NCBI GenBank assembly: GCA_964389305.1 | Contig: CAYMEK010000067.1 | Location: forward strand, 1-22,891 | Direction of reading: 5' to 3' | Origin: CAYMEK01 sp964389305 | Lineage (GTDB): Bacteria; Spirochaetota; Spirochaetia; SZUA-6; DRHE01 | Length of the DNA: 22,891 nt | Shown here: positions 7,649 through 14,622 of the stretch, in pieces | Layout: each line of letters begins with the position of its first letter | Position numbering within the stretch: position 1 is the first letter of the stretch | Notes under the pieces: generated by a model | The model's database searches: none | Told to the model about the DNA's origin: nothing | The model's input: only the letters and a program-made list of their open reading frames with translations | Translations under genes and position numbers: made by a program

Positions 7649-10036
7649 ATGGACGGCTACATCAGGTATGCGGGGAAAGGATTTCTCGTTCTCCTTTTGT
7701 TGCTCGCGCCGCTGCTGCTGTCTGCCCAACCCGTCCGCACTCTTTCCGACTGGCAGTGCTCCTTTTCTGCCGCCGCCGACTACGAGCCTCCCGCCGGTCC
7801 CTGGCGGGACTGCGATCTGGAGGGTGGCTACGAAGCCGGGACCTACGAGCCCGAAGGGTATCTTTGGCTGAGGAGGAGGATCGACGTATCCGAGCCGGCT
7901 GCGCTCATTCTCCCCCCCCTTGGCTTTTCCGAGCGGGTCTACCTGGATGGGCAGCTGCTTGGGGCGGCGGGCGGTGCGGGCCGGAGGTTCATCGCCCCTT
8001 TAGGCGCCTCCAGAGCTTATTTCCTGCCGTTCCAAGAGGGGGCTCAGCAGCCCTACAGCGCGATGCTGTATCTCCGCATCTATCATCGCTATCGCTCCTG
8101 GCTGGAGGGTACGATCGAGCTGGCAGCCTTGCCGCAGCTCGGCTCCCGCCTGCTGCTAAGAAATCTGGCCGGCTACGGCCTGAACGTCGCCGTCCTTCTG
8201 TACCTGATTTTCTTGTTTCTCTATACCGGCTATGTTTTCCTGCTGGAAAAAAAGCTCTCAGAGCTGCTTCTGTCTCTGTCCTGTCTTTTGGCGGCGGGCG
8301 GAATCGGGCTGACCATCTTCCTGAGCAGATTCCTGGCCTTCGTCGTAGTGTGGAAGCTTTTCCCGGTTTTGGCTGCGGGTTCGATCGCGCTGCTGCTGGT
8401 GGGAAGCGCAGAATTGCTGCGCGGCCTCCGGCGGCGCGTCGTGGCGGCGGTCGCCGTAGGGCTGGCTTTGACGGCGCTTACCGGGCTGCTGTTTCGAGAT
8501 TTCCAGGCCTTCCTGGCCTGGCGGACCGTGCAAGCCGGATGCCTGGCGGCCACGGCGCTGTTCGGCGCGCTGCTGGCCGGGCTCAGCTTGAAACGGGAGA
8601 CGGCTGCCGCTCTCGCCTTGATGCTGCTGTATTTTGCCTTGGCAGGGGTGATCGTCCTTTCCCGTTTTTTGCTGCCGGGCTATCGCTTCTTCTTCCAGGT
8701 CGATCCCTATCTGGCCGCGGCGGTTGCGGTCATTGTTACCTGGATCAGGGCGTTCGCGCATTACCGCCAGACCAGACTCTACCTCTCTACAAACCGGGAG
8801 CTGGTGGAACGGGTCGAATCGGACTGGGAGCTGGTGGAGCGGTTGAAGGAGGGAAAGGGCCGGCTGGAAAGGGGAAACCTGGAAAGCATGGTGCTGGCTA
8901 CCAGGCTGCTGGACGGCGCCCAGAAACAGGCCTTTGCCGTCGGGCAGATCATGGGCTCTATCGAGGGAGCTGCCAACGGAGAGGCCCAGGTCATGGAAAA
9001 GGAACACCGGATCCTGCAGCTAACGGTCGAGGTGGACTCCAGGATCAGCGATTTCAACCAGCAGATACACAGCGCCCTGACGGAACTGGAGGAGCTGAGA
9101 GAGAAGTCGGTAACCATTGCCAAGGCCGTTTCCCAAATCATCGGCATAGCCGACAAGACCAATATGCTGTCCTTGAATGCATCGATCGAAGCCTCGAAGG
9201 CCGGAGAGTCGGGACGCGGTTTCGCGGTCGTGGCCCAGCAGATACGCAAGCTGGCCGACGTGACCCGTACGGTCTCGGATCAGGTGAACACCCTCATGCG
9301 AGAGTCTAGCGAAGCCGTGGCTACCAATGTGAAAATGGCCCAGGGCATGGTGCAGGGTTATCGCGAGATCATGAAGCAGAGCGAGACGATCCGCCAGATG
9401 ATCGAAGATAACGCCAAAGCCCTGGAGGAGGTTACCACGGCCCACCACGAGATCCAGGATGGGGTGGCCGGCGTAGACCGGACCATCAGAACGGTATTAG
9501 AAGTTTCCAGGGACCTGCGCGAGATGACGGGCAGCCTGGCCAATATTTTCTCCTGGTTTGACGAGGTACTGAAAGTCGATGAACAGCCAGCCGCTTCCCC
9601 TTCTGTGGCTCTACCCGCTCCCGGAACCGGGGAAGCTGCCTCGCAGCCGGCGGAGCCCGTTCCGTCTGCACCGGGCGAGCCGGGTACGGCGGCTGAGCCG
9701 AAAACCGGCGAGAGTGCCGCTGAAGAGGTCGAGGAACTGGTTGAAATAACCGACGAAGAGCCGGTGGAGTTGGAGGAAGTCTCCTTATCCGAAGACGTCG
9801 AAGAGCTGGGAGTGGCCGTGGCAAGCTGGAAGACCGAAGAAGAGCTGGAAAGCCAGGCATCCGCGGAGCCGGCTGGGACGAAGACGCCCGAGTCGCCGGA
9901 TTTTGTCCCCCTTGAAGAGATCGAAGAGCTGGAAGCTGTGGAAGAGGAGGCGGCTGCGGAGCCCCCGCTGCCGGAAGAGCAGGAGCCGGCGGAGCTGACA
10001 GAGCCGGCGGAGCTGGAAGAGCTGGAAGAGATTTAA
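7649..10036 (+). CDS. 7TM-domain methyl-accepting chemotaxis protein with acidic C-terminal tail
   Basis: Predicted membrane chemoreceptor of 795 residues. A signal peptide (about 1-26, ending LLLSA before QPV) is followed by an exported beta-rich domain to about residue 165, with WLRRRIDV and VYLDGQLLG resembling the sugar-binding-like extracellular parts of 7TMR-DISM receptors. Roughly seven hydrophobic helices span about 174-370. No HAMP domain is seen; a coiled coil leads into an MCP signalling domain (about 410-640) whose hairpin tip reads IADKTNMLSLNASIEASKAGESGRGFAVVAQQIRKL when assembled across 500-531. The last 150 residues are Glu/Pro/Ala rich and end in repeated EELEE. ATG 7649 fits a normal signal peptide and has AGGAGA very close upstream; ATG 7631 is an upstream alternative without ribosome site. 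The ligand is unknown. The stop codon overlaps that of fabZ. Confidence 0.85.
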   Translation: MDGYIRYAGKGFLVLLLLLAPLLLSAQPVRTLSDWQCSFSAAADYEPPAGPWRDCDLEGGYEAGTYEPEGYLWLRRRIDVSEPAALILPPLGFSERVYLDGQLLGAAGGAGRRFIAPLGASRAYFLPFQEGAQQPYSAMLYLRIYHRYRSWLEGTIELAALPQLGSRLLLRNLAGYGLNVAVLLYLIFLFLYTGYVFLLEKKLSELLLSLSCLLAAGGIGLTIFLSRFLAFVVVWKLFPVLAAGSIALLLVGSAELLRGLRRRVVAAVAVGLALTALTGLLFRDFQAFLAWRTVQAGCLAATALFGALLAGLSLKRETAAALALMLLYFALAGVIVLSRFLLPGYRFFFQVDPYLAAAVAVIVTWIRAFAHYRQTRLYLSTNRELVERVESDWELVERLKEGKGRLERGNLESMVLATRLLDGAQKQAFAVGQIMGSIEGAANGEAQVMEKEHRILQLTVEVDSRISDFNQQIHSALTELEELREKSVTIAKAVSQIIGIADKTNMLSLNASIEASKAGESGRGFAVVAQQIRKLADVTRTVSDQVNTLMRESSEAVATNVKMAQGMVQGYREIMKQSETIRQMIEDNAKALEEVTTAHHEIQDGVAGVDRTIRTVLEVSRDLREMTGSLANIFSWFDEVLKVDEQPAASPSVALPAPGTGEAASQPAEPVPSAPGEPGTAAEPKTGESAAEEVEELVEITDEEPVELEEVSLSEDVEELGVAVASWKTEEELESQASAEPAGTKTPESPDFVPLEEIEELEAVEEEAAAEPPLPEEQEPAELTEPAELEELEEI
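9983..10015 (+). repeat. 15-bp direct repeat in the acidic-tail coding region
   Basis: GAGCCGGCGGAGCTG occurs at 9983-9997 and again at 10001-10015, 18 nt apart and in frame, followed by GAAGAGCTG units. The repeats encode the EPAEL pattern at the end of the chemoreceptor and look like tandem expansion of an acidic tail. Confidence 0.7.
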
Positions 10037-10455
10037 CCGGGCTCCCCGAACAGGCAGAGCCACTCGGCTTCAGCAGCCAGTTGCTCGCCCACGAAAGCCT
10101 GGCCGCTCTGCTTCAACGTTTTCGGGCTTAACCTCAGGGTTTTTATTACCATTTTCAGCTCGTCACCCGGTCGTACCTGATTGCGGAATTTTGCCTTCTC
10201 GACTGTAGCCAGAAAGAACAACGTTTCTTTATCAACCTTACCGGTCATGCGTATTCCAGCGCCGCCACACTGAGCCATGGTCTCAATCAGGATTACTCCT
10301 GGGACCACCGGGTAGTCCGGAAAGTGGCCCTTGAAAAAGAAGTCCTTTTCGGTAAACCTGCGATAGCCGATGATCTGCTCCTCGGTGGCTTTTTCTATCC
10401 TGTCCACAAACAGGAAAGGTTCTCTGTGGGGAAGCATTTGTTCGATTTCAGTCAT
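10033..10455 (-). CDS. fabZ: 3-hydroxyacyl-ACP dehydratase
   Basis: Hot-dog fold dehydratase of 140 residues, the usual FabZ size, removing water from 3-hydroxyacyl-ACP in fatty acid elongation. LPHREPFLFVDRI opens the protein, and the central helix region GHFPDYPVVPGVILIETMAQ holds the catalytic His44 and Glu58. I chose ATG 10455 because AGGAG lies 6 nt upstream and the protein then begins at the usual place; an in-frame extension to 10503 runs into the preceding gene. It follows the oxoamine synthase by 11 nt, so the two are probably co-transcribed. That pairing, rather than a fab cluster, hints at a lipid role linked to the acyl chain used by its neighbour, although a housekeeping FabZ cannot be excluded. 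Its stop codon overlaps the convergent chemoreceptor stop by 4 nt. Confidence 0.93.
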   Translation of the reverse strand: MTEIEQMLPHREPFLFVDRIEKATEEQIIGYRRFTEKDFFFKGHFPDYPVVPGVILIETMAQCGGAGIRMTGKVDKETLFFLATVEKAKFRNQVRPGDELKMVIKTLRLSPKTLKQSGQAFVGEQLAAEAEWLCLFGEPG

Positions 10456-10466
10456 CTCCCTCTCCT

Positions 10467-11690
10467 CTAGATGATCCCGAGCTGCTTGCCCGCTTTTTTG
10501 CAAATTTCCAGGACCTGCTCCAACTCCTCGTCCTTGTGACTCGCCATGTATGAGGTGCGAATGATCGAGCGGTCCGGCGGCACGGCCGGACTGACCACCG
10601 GATTGGCGTAAACTCCGTTCTCGAAGAGCACTTTCCAGAACATGAAAGTTTTTTCATTATCACCGATCATGAGGGGTATGATAGGCGTCTGGGTTTCCCC
10701 CACATCGAATCCTAGAGCCTTGAACTCCCGGATCATGGTCGCAGCGATTTCCTGGAGACGCCGGGTGTGCTCGGGCTCGCTCTTCATGATCTTGAGGGTA
10801 GCGGTGACCGCAGCGATCATTGGTGGAGGCATGCTGGCCGTGAAGATCAGCGGCCTGGCGAAGTGCTTGATATAGTCGATCACCACCTCATCTCCGGCCA
10901 CGAAGCCGCCGATGGCGCCGAAGGACTTGGAGAAGGTGCCCATCAGCAGATCCGCCCGGCTTCCGTCGCCGTAGTGCTCTTCGGTTCCCCGGCCGGTAGC
11001 CCCGATCACTCCGAGAGCATGGGCTTCGTCAAGATAGACTCTGGTGCTGTATTTTTGCGCGATTCGCTTCAGCTCGGGAAACCGGACGATATCCCCTTCC
11101 ATGCTGAACACCCCATCGGTGACGATCAGCTTTCCTTCCTCCTCGGGTATCTCGGCCAGGGCCTTCTCGAGGTGCTCCGGGCTGTTGTGCTGGTAGCGGT
11201 GCAGCTTGATACTACCTCCGGAAAGTCCTATAGACAGCATGATCCCGTCTACGATCGAGGCGTGGTTGTATCTGTCGCTGAGGATGTGATCGCGCCTGCC
11301 CAGCACCGAGGATATTGCGCCCAGGTTGGTCAGATACCCGGTTGTGAAGCACAGGGCCGCCTGTCGGTTCACGAAACCGGCCAGGAGATGTTCCAGCTCT
11401 TCGTGCAGGGCAAAGGTGCCGTTGATGAGCCGGGACCCGGAGCAGGTGGTTCCGTACCGCTCTATGGCCTGCTTGGAAGCTTCCTGGACCCGCGGATCCT
11501 GCGCCAGGCCGAGATAGTTGTTCGAGCCGATCATGATCACTTCCCGGCCCTTCATCTTGACCTTGCTGCCGTGGTTCTCCTCGATCGGAATGAAGTACGG
11601 ATACAGCCCGCTCTCTCGAACCGTCTGAGCTTCCTTGAAGCCGTAGCATTTCTCGAAAATATCCATAGGAGCGATCATTATTACACTCAT
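10467..11690 (-). CDS. PLP-dependent alpha-oxoamine synthase, serine palmitoyltransferase-like
   Basis: Fold-type I PLP enzyme of 407 residues that condenses an amino acid with an acyl-CoA or acyl-ACP and releases CO2. The PLP lysine is K255 in GTFSKSFGAIGGFVAG; D221 and H224 lie in DEAHALGVIG, and H143 in YNHAS stacks on the cofactor. Members include KBL (glycine C-acetyltransferase), BioF, HemA and SPT. From memory of bacterial SPT sequences, the segments GLYPYFIPIE, TFSKS, IMKSEPE, QTPIIPL and NPVVSPAV resemble SPT more closely than KBL, whose lysine motif is usually TLGKALGG. I therefore lean to SPT or a close relative making a 3-keto long-chain base, but substrate is not proven. The start is uncertain: GGAG lies only 1 nt before ATG 11690, and Met9 is an alternative. 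fabZ follows after 11 nt and ccdA precedes by 78 nt. Confidence 0.8.
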   Translation of the reverse strand: MSVIMIAPMDIFEKCYGFKEAQTVRESGLYPYFIPIEENHGSKVKMKGREVIMIGSNNYLGLAQDPRVQEASKQAIERYGTTCSGSRLINGTFALHEELEHLLAGFVNRQAALCFTTGYLTNLGAISSVLGRRDHILSDRYNHASIVDGIMLSIGLSGGSIKLHRYQHNSPEHLEKALAEIPEEEGKLIVTDGVFSMEGDIVRFPELKRIAQKYSTRVYLDEAHALGVIGATGRGTEEHYGDGSRADLLMGTFSKSFGAIGGFVAGDEVVIDYIKHFARPLIFTASMPPPMIAAVTATLKIMKSEPEHTRRLQEIAATMIREFKALGFDVGETQTPIIPLMIGDNEKTFMFWKVLFENGVYANPVVSPAVPPDRSIIRTSYMASHKDEELEQVLEICKKAGKQLGII

Positions 11691-11768
11691 TCTCCGGCAT
11701 GTAAAGGGCAGGAGGCGATGGTCGGCTAGCGGACCGAGAGAACGCGCCCGGAACGTGCCCCTGCCGTC

Positions 11769-12722
11769 TCAGATTCCCTGGTAGGTGAGCCAGGAGGTGA
11801 AAAACCCGGCGGGACGGACCACCCCGAACAAAGTGAGCGCGGCTAGAAGTGCAAACAGCGCAGCAGCGATCAGGCGTCCGGGCAGTACCCGGAATCCTCC
11901 TTCGGCGGCGATTTTCTTCCAGTACGAGATCCCCAGGAAGACCGCGGGCAGAAGAAAAAGCACTGCGAAGGTGATACGGACCTCCCAGGGGCTGACCTGG
12001 CTCCATCTCTGGAGGCCGCTTGCCAGACGAAAGAGGAGACTATTGAAGCGCTGCAGGCGGCCCAGAAGGATCAGCAGCCCGATGAAGACCAGAAAGATCC
12101 CGCTCCCGATTCTGATGGCTGACAAACGGCTCTTGATCCGCTCCCGCTGTTTCAGGAACTGGGAGAAGAACAGGCCGGCGGTCAGAAAGGGCAGGCCCAG
12201 CCCGAGAGAGTACACGGCCAGAAGGAGCGTGCCCTGCAGAACCTGTCCGCTTGACCCGGCAAAGAAGAGGATTGAAGCCAGGATCGGGCCGACGCAGGGA
12301 GTCCAGCCGGCGCCGAAGGCCATGCCGAGAAGCAGAGCGCCGACTAAGCCAGTTTGAGCCCGGTGAACGTGTATTCTCTTCTCATAGTTGAGAAAATCCC
12401 AGAAATTGAAGATGAAGTTCAAGCCGAGCAAGATTACCAGGCTCCCGGCTACGATATTGATGATTCTTGTTGCCCTGCTCAACAAACCTCCGGTTGCGCT
12501 GAAAAGAACTCCCAGCGCAATGAAGACCACCGAAAAGCCGAGGACGAACAGAGCAGTCCTGCCAAGAACTTTCGCTCCACCCCTTCCCCGACTGCTCAGC
12601 TCTTGGACAGATACTCCGCCGACCAGCGAAAGATACGAGGGTATCAGGGGCAGGACGCAGGGTGAGAGAAAGGACAGAACCCCGGCCCCGAAGGCGATGA
12701 GAATGCTTACATGCTGTCCCAT
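11769..12722 (-). CDS. ccdA: CcdA/DsbD-family thiol-disulfide electron transporter
   Basis: Inner-membrane protein of 317 residues related to CcdA and the membrane core of DsbD, which pass electrons from cytoplasmic thioredoxin to periplasmic thiols for cytochrome c maturation or disulfide repair. The two essential cysteines are visible: Cys22 in SFLSPCVLPLIPSYLS and Cys143 in GAGWTPCVGPILASIL. Six core helices fill about 1-230. Beyond the usual 220-240 residues there is a C-terminal extension with two further hydrophobic stretches and no thioredoxin motif (no CxxC). The start MGQHVS is chosen because the first helix begins straight after it; the frame is open further up to 12800 but that part is polar and unlike the family. 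No good ribosome site is seen. No thioredoxin-like partner or cytochrome gene is adjacent, so the reductant target is unknown. Confidence 0.85.
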   Translation of the reverse strand: MGQHVSILIAFGAGVLSFLSPCVLPLIPSYLSLVGGVSVQELSSRGRGGAKVLGRTALFVLGFSVVFIALGVLFSATGGLLSRATRIINIVAGSLVILLGLNFIFNFWDFLNYEKRIHVHRAQTGLVGALLLGMAFGAGWTPCVGPILASILFFAGSSGQVLQGTLLLAVYSLGLGLPFLTAGLFFSQFLKQRERIKSRLSAIRIGSGIFLVFIGLLILLGRLQRFNSLLFRLASGLQRWSQVSPWEVRITFAVLFLLPAVFLGISYWKKIAAEGGFRVLPGRLIAAALFALLAALTLFGVVRPAGFFTSWLTYQGI

Positions 12723-12774
12723 AACTGTGTTGTATATCGTGGTATCACTATTCAAAAATAGTACCGCCGGCGGG

Positions 12775-13467
12775 TCAGACCGGCAAGTCTTCGCCGACAA
12801 AAGCGGTAAGAAGCAGCACGGAAATATTGTACAATGCGTGGGCGACCGCTATACGGTGAATGTTCCTAAAGCGTATAAACAGGACGGCGAAGTACAGGCC
12901 CTGCAGCGCGGCCACGGTGAATCCGCTCAAGCCCTGGTACAGATGTCCGGCGGCGAACAGGAGCGAACTGGCCGCCACCGCCACTGCGGGTGGAAGAGAA
13001 AGCTGGGAGAAACGCATCAGGAGGTAGGAGCGGAAAAAAAGCTCCTCCCGGTAGCCGGTGACCAGTCCGAAAAGGACCACCAGGGGGACCAGGCGCAAAT
13101 CGTTTAGCTGCCAGCGGAATCCTCGGGTGAACAGCCGACGCCCCGCTTCGGGAAGAAGCGAAAGAGAGACTCCAAGCACGAAGAGCAGGGCGAGAATGCC
13201 ACCGAATATGCCCAGGGCGTACAGAAGATCTATCGCCCGGGGCCGGACCAGACCGAAGTCGCGAAAATGATCGTGACGAAGCTGCAGGAGGTAGAGAAGC
13301 AACAGGATCTGGGGGACCGCCATGGTGAGAAACTGCACCATGTACTGGGCCAGGGCCTGCCCGTTGCTCGCAATCGGCGGATCTGTCCAGATGAAACCGG
13401 GAAGATAGAAGGCCAGGAACAGGAGGACCACTTCGATTATGTTTTTTCTCATCAACCGGTTATACAA
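12775..13467 (-). CDS. CPBP-family intramembrane metalloprotease (CAAX/Abi type)
   Basis: Multi-pass membrane protein of about 230 residues with the three CPBP active-site motifs: EELFFR with Glu141, Glu142 and Arg146 (EExxxR), FAAGH with His175 (FxxxH) and HALYN with His210 and Asn214 (HxxxN). The family includes the eukaryotic Rce1 prenyl-protein protease and bacterial proteins linked to bacteriocin self-immunity and membrane protein processing; the bacterial substrate is usually unknown, and so it is here. Seven or eight hydrophobic stretches are seen. The TTG at 13467 is preceded by GAGGGG about 11 nt away; ATG 13452 is the alternative start, with no ribosome site. It precedes the CcdA-like gene by 52 nt on the same strand. 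No bacteriocin genes are nearby. Confidence 0.85.
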   Translation of the reverse strand: MYNRLMRKNIIEVVLLFLAFYLPGFIWTDPPIASNGQALAQYMVQFLTMAVPQILLLLYLLQLRHDHFRDFGLVRPRAIDLLYALGIFGGILALLFVLGVSLSLLPEAGRRLFTRGFRWQLNDLRLVPLVVLFGLVTGYREELFFRSYLLMRFSQLSLPPAVAVAASSLLFAAGHLYQGLSGFTVAALQGLYFAVLFIRFRNIHRIAVAHALYNISVLLLTAFVGEDLPV

Positions 13468-13581
13468 ATGGACTTTTACCCCTCTTTATATTAGAATGAA
13501 GCTGGACGGCGAAGCGAAAAGTTGGTAACTGTCATAAACTTGGCACGTAAAGTATATCAGATTGCTATCGATAATTAAATC

Positions 13582-14622
13582 ATGTGGTGGATAATCTTTC
13601 TCGTTGTGGCGGTTTTTGCAACTGCGGGGTTTATCTACCTTAGAATAGCCGGCCACGGAAGCTTCCCCTGGCTTCAATTTTACACGAAAGGCAAGGAATC
13701 CGGTTTCAGCTTCAGGGAAGTCGGGCTTCTGCGCAAGATTGCCATCGAGACCAATCTGGAGAGCCCAACCGCCCTGTTCTGGTCCATAAAGCAGTTGAAC
13801 CGCTCGATCAAGGAGTTGATCATCAAGCTGCGTGCCAACGACCTGATAGAAGACGACGATTCAAACCACCTGCTGGCCAAGCTGTACGACTTGCGGAAGA
13901 AGGTCGAGTTCGACCTGCCCCGATACCGGCTGGGTCTGAAATCATCCAAGGACATCATGCCCCGTCAAAGGGTAAGGATTACCCTGCCGGGGGCGGGCCC
14001 GTTTAGCAGCATGGTCATCGAAAACCGGCCTAGATACCTGGCCCTTTCCCGCCCGCAGGGACAGGGGCTACCCGAGACATTCTCCTGGAAGGGTCAGCAG
14101 ATAGGCATGCACTTCTGGCGGGCAGACGATGCAGGATATTTTGCTCGAGCCAAGGTGATCAACGATTTCATCGACCAGAAATACCCTATTATTCATGTCA
14201 GCCATACAGACGATATCATTCGCAACCAGCAGAGAAAATCAATTCGGGTGAAGACCAATTTACCCGCCACGATCTATCCCCTCAAGTCTATCCAGGAGGC
14301 CAACGAGTTGGAAGAGAGCGCCAAGGGACTGCGCTGCCGTCTCATGGACATCTCCGAAGACGGCGCCTGTCTTATGGTCGGAGGGAGGACCAAGGCGGGG
14401 CTGCCCATCAAGGTACAATTCGAGCTCGCCGACCGTGTGATTGTGCTGTCCGGCCTGGTGAAAGGAGTAAGCTTCGATCAGAAGAAAAACCTTTCCTTGC
14501 TGCACATGCAGGCGGTGCCTCCCAGCACGCGCACGCGCAACCATATATTGACCTACGTCTACAATATTTTCGGCGAGCAGAAACAGGAAGGGCAGGCGGA
14601 TCAATCCCGGCCGACTCGGTGA
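13582..14622 (+). CDS. membrane-anchored PilZ (c-di-GMP-binding) protein
   Basis: Protein of 346 residues with one N-terminal transmembrane helix (about 2-22) and a cytoplasmic body. The middle (about 40-205) is an uncharacterised region that looks like the N-terminal domain found ahead of PilZ in several spirochaete proteins. The PilZ domain (about 215-330) keeps both c-di-GMP motifs: R218-x3-R222 in QQRKSIRV and D256-x-S258-x2-G261 in DISEDG. It should therefore bind c-di-GMP and report it to a partner, commonly in motility or surface behaviour. There is no ribosome site before ATG 13582, but GATAAT lies at 13570-13575, so the message may be leaderless. It stands alone, divergent from the protease gene, and its 3' end overlaps pyruvate kinase by 22 nt. 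Target and phenotype cannot be read from sequence. Confidence 0.85.
   Translation: MWWIIFLVVAVFATAGFIYLRIAGHGSFPWLQFYTKGKESGFSFREVGLLRKIAIETNLESPTALFWSIKQLNRSIKELIIKLRANDLIEDDDSNHLLAKLYDLRKKVEFDLPRYRLGLKSSKDIMPRQRVRITLPGAGPFSSMVIENRPRYLALSRPQGQGLPETFSWKGQQIGMHFWRADDAGYFARAKVINDFIDQKYPIIHVSHTDDIIRNQQRKSIRVKTNLPATIYPLKSIQEANELEESAKGLRCRLMDISEDGACLMVGGRTKAGLPIKVQFELADRVIVLSGLVKGVSFDQKKNLSLLHMQAVPPSTRTRNHILTYVYNIFGEQKQEGQADQSRPTR

Noticed and set aside
7756..9309. Open frame of 517 codons on the plus strand
   Set aside because: It is a +1 shadow of the chemoreceptor, rich in Arg and Gly with no domain, whereas the other frame has signal peptide, helices and the MCP motif.
10467..11690. Calling the oxoamine synthase glycine C-acetyltransferase (kbl)
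   Set aside because: No threonine dehydrogenase gene is adjacent and the lysine motif and C-terminal blocks look more like SPT; kept as an alternative rather than the call.
12723..12800. N-terminal extension of the ccdA frame to 12800
   Set aside because: It overlaps the protease gene end, is polar and is absent from the CcdA family, which starts just before the first helix.
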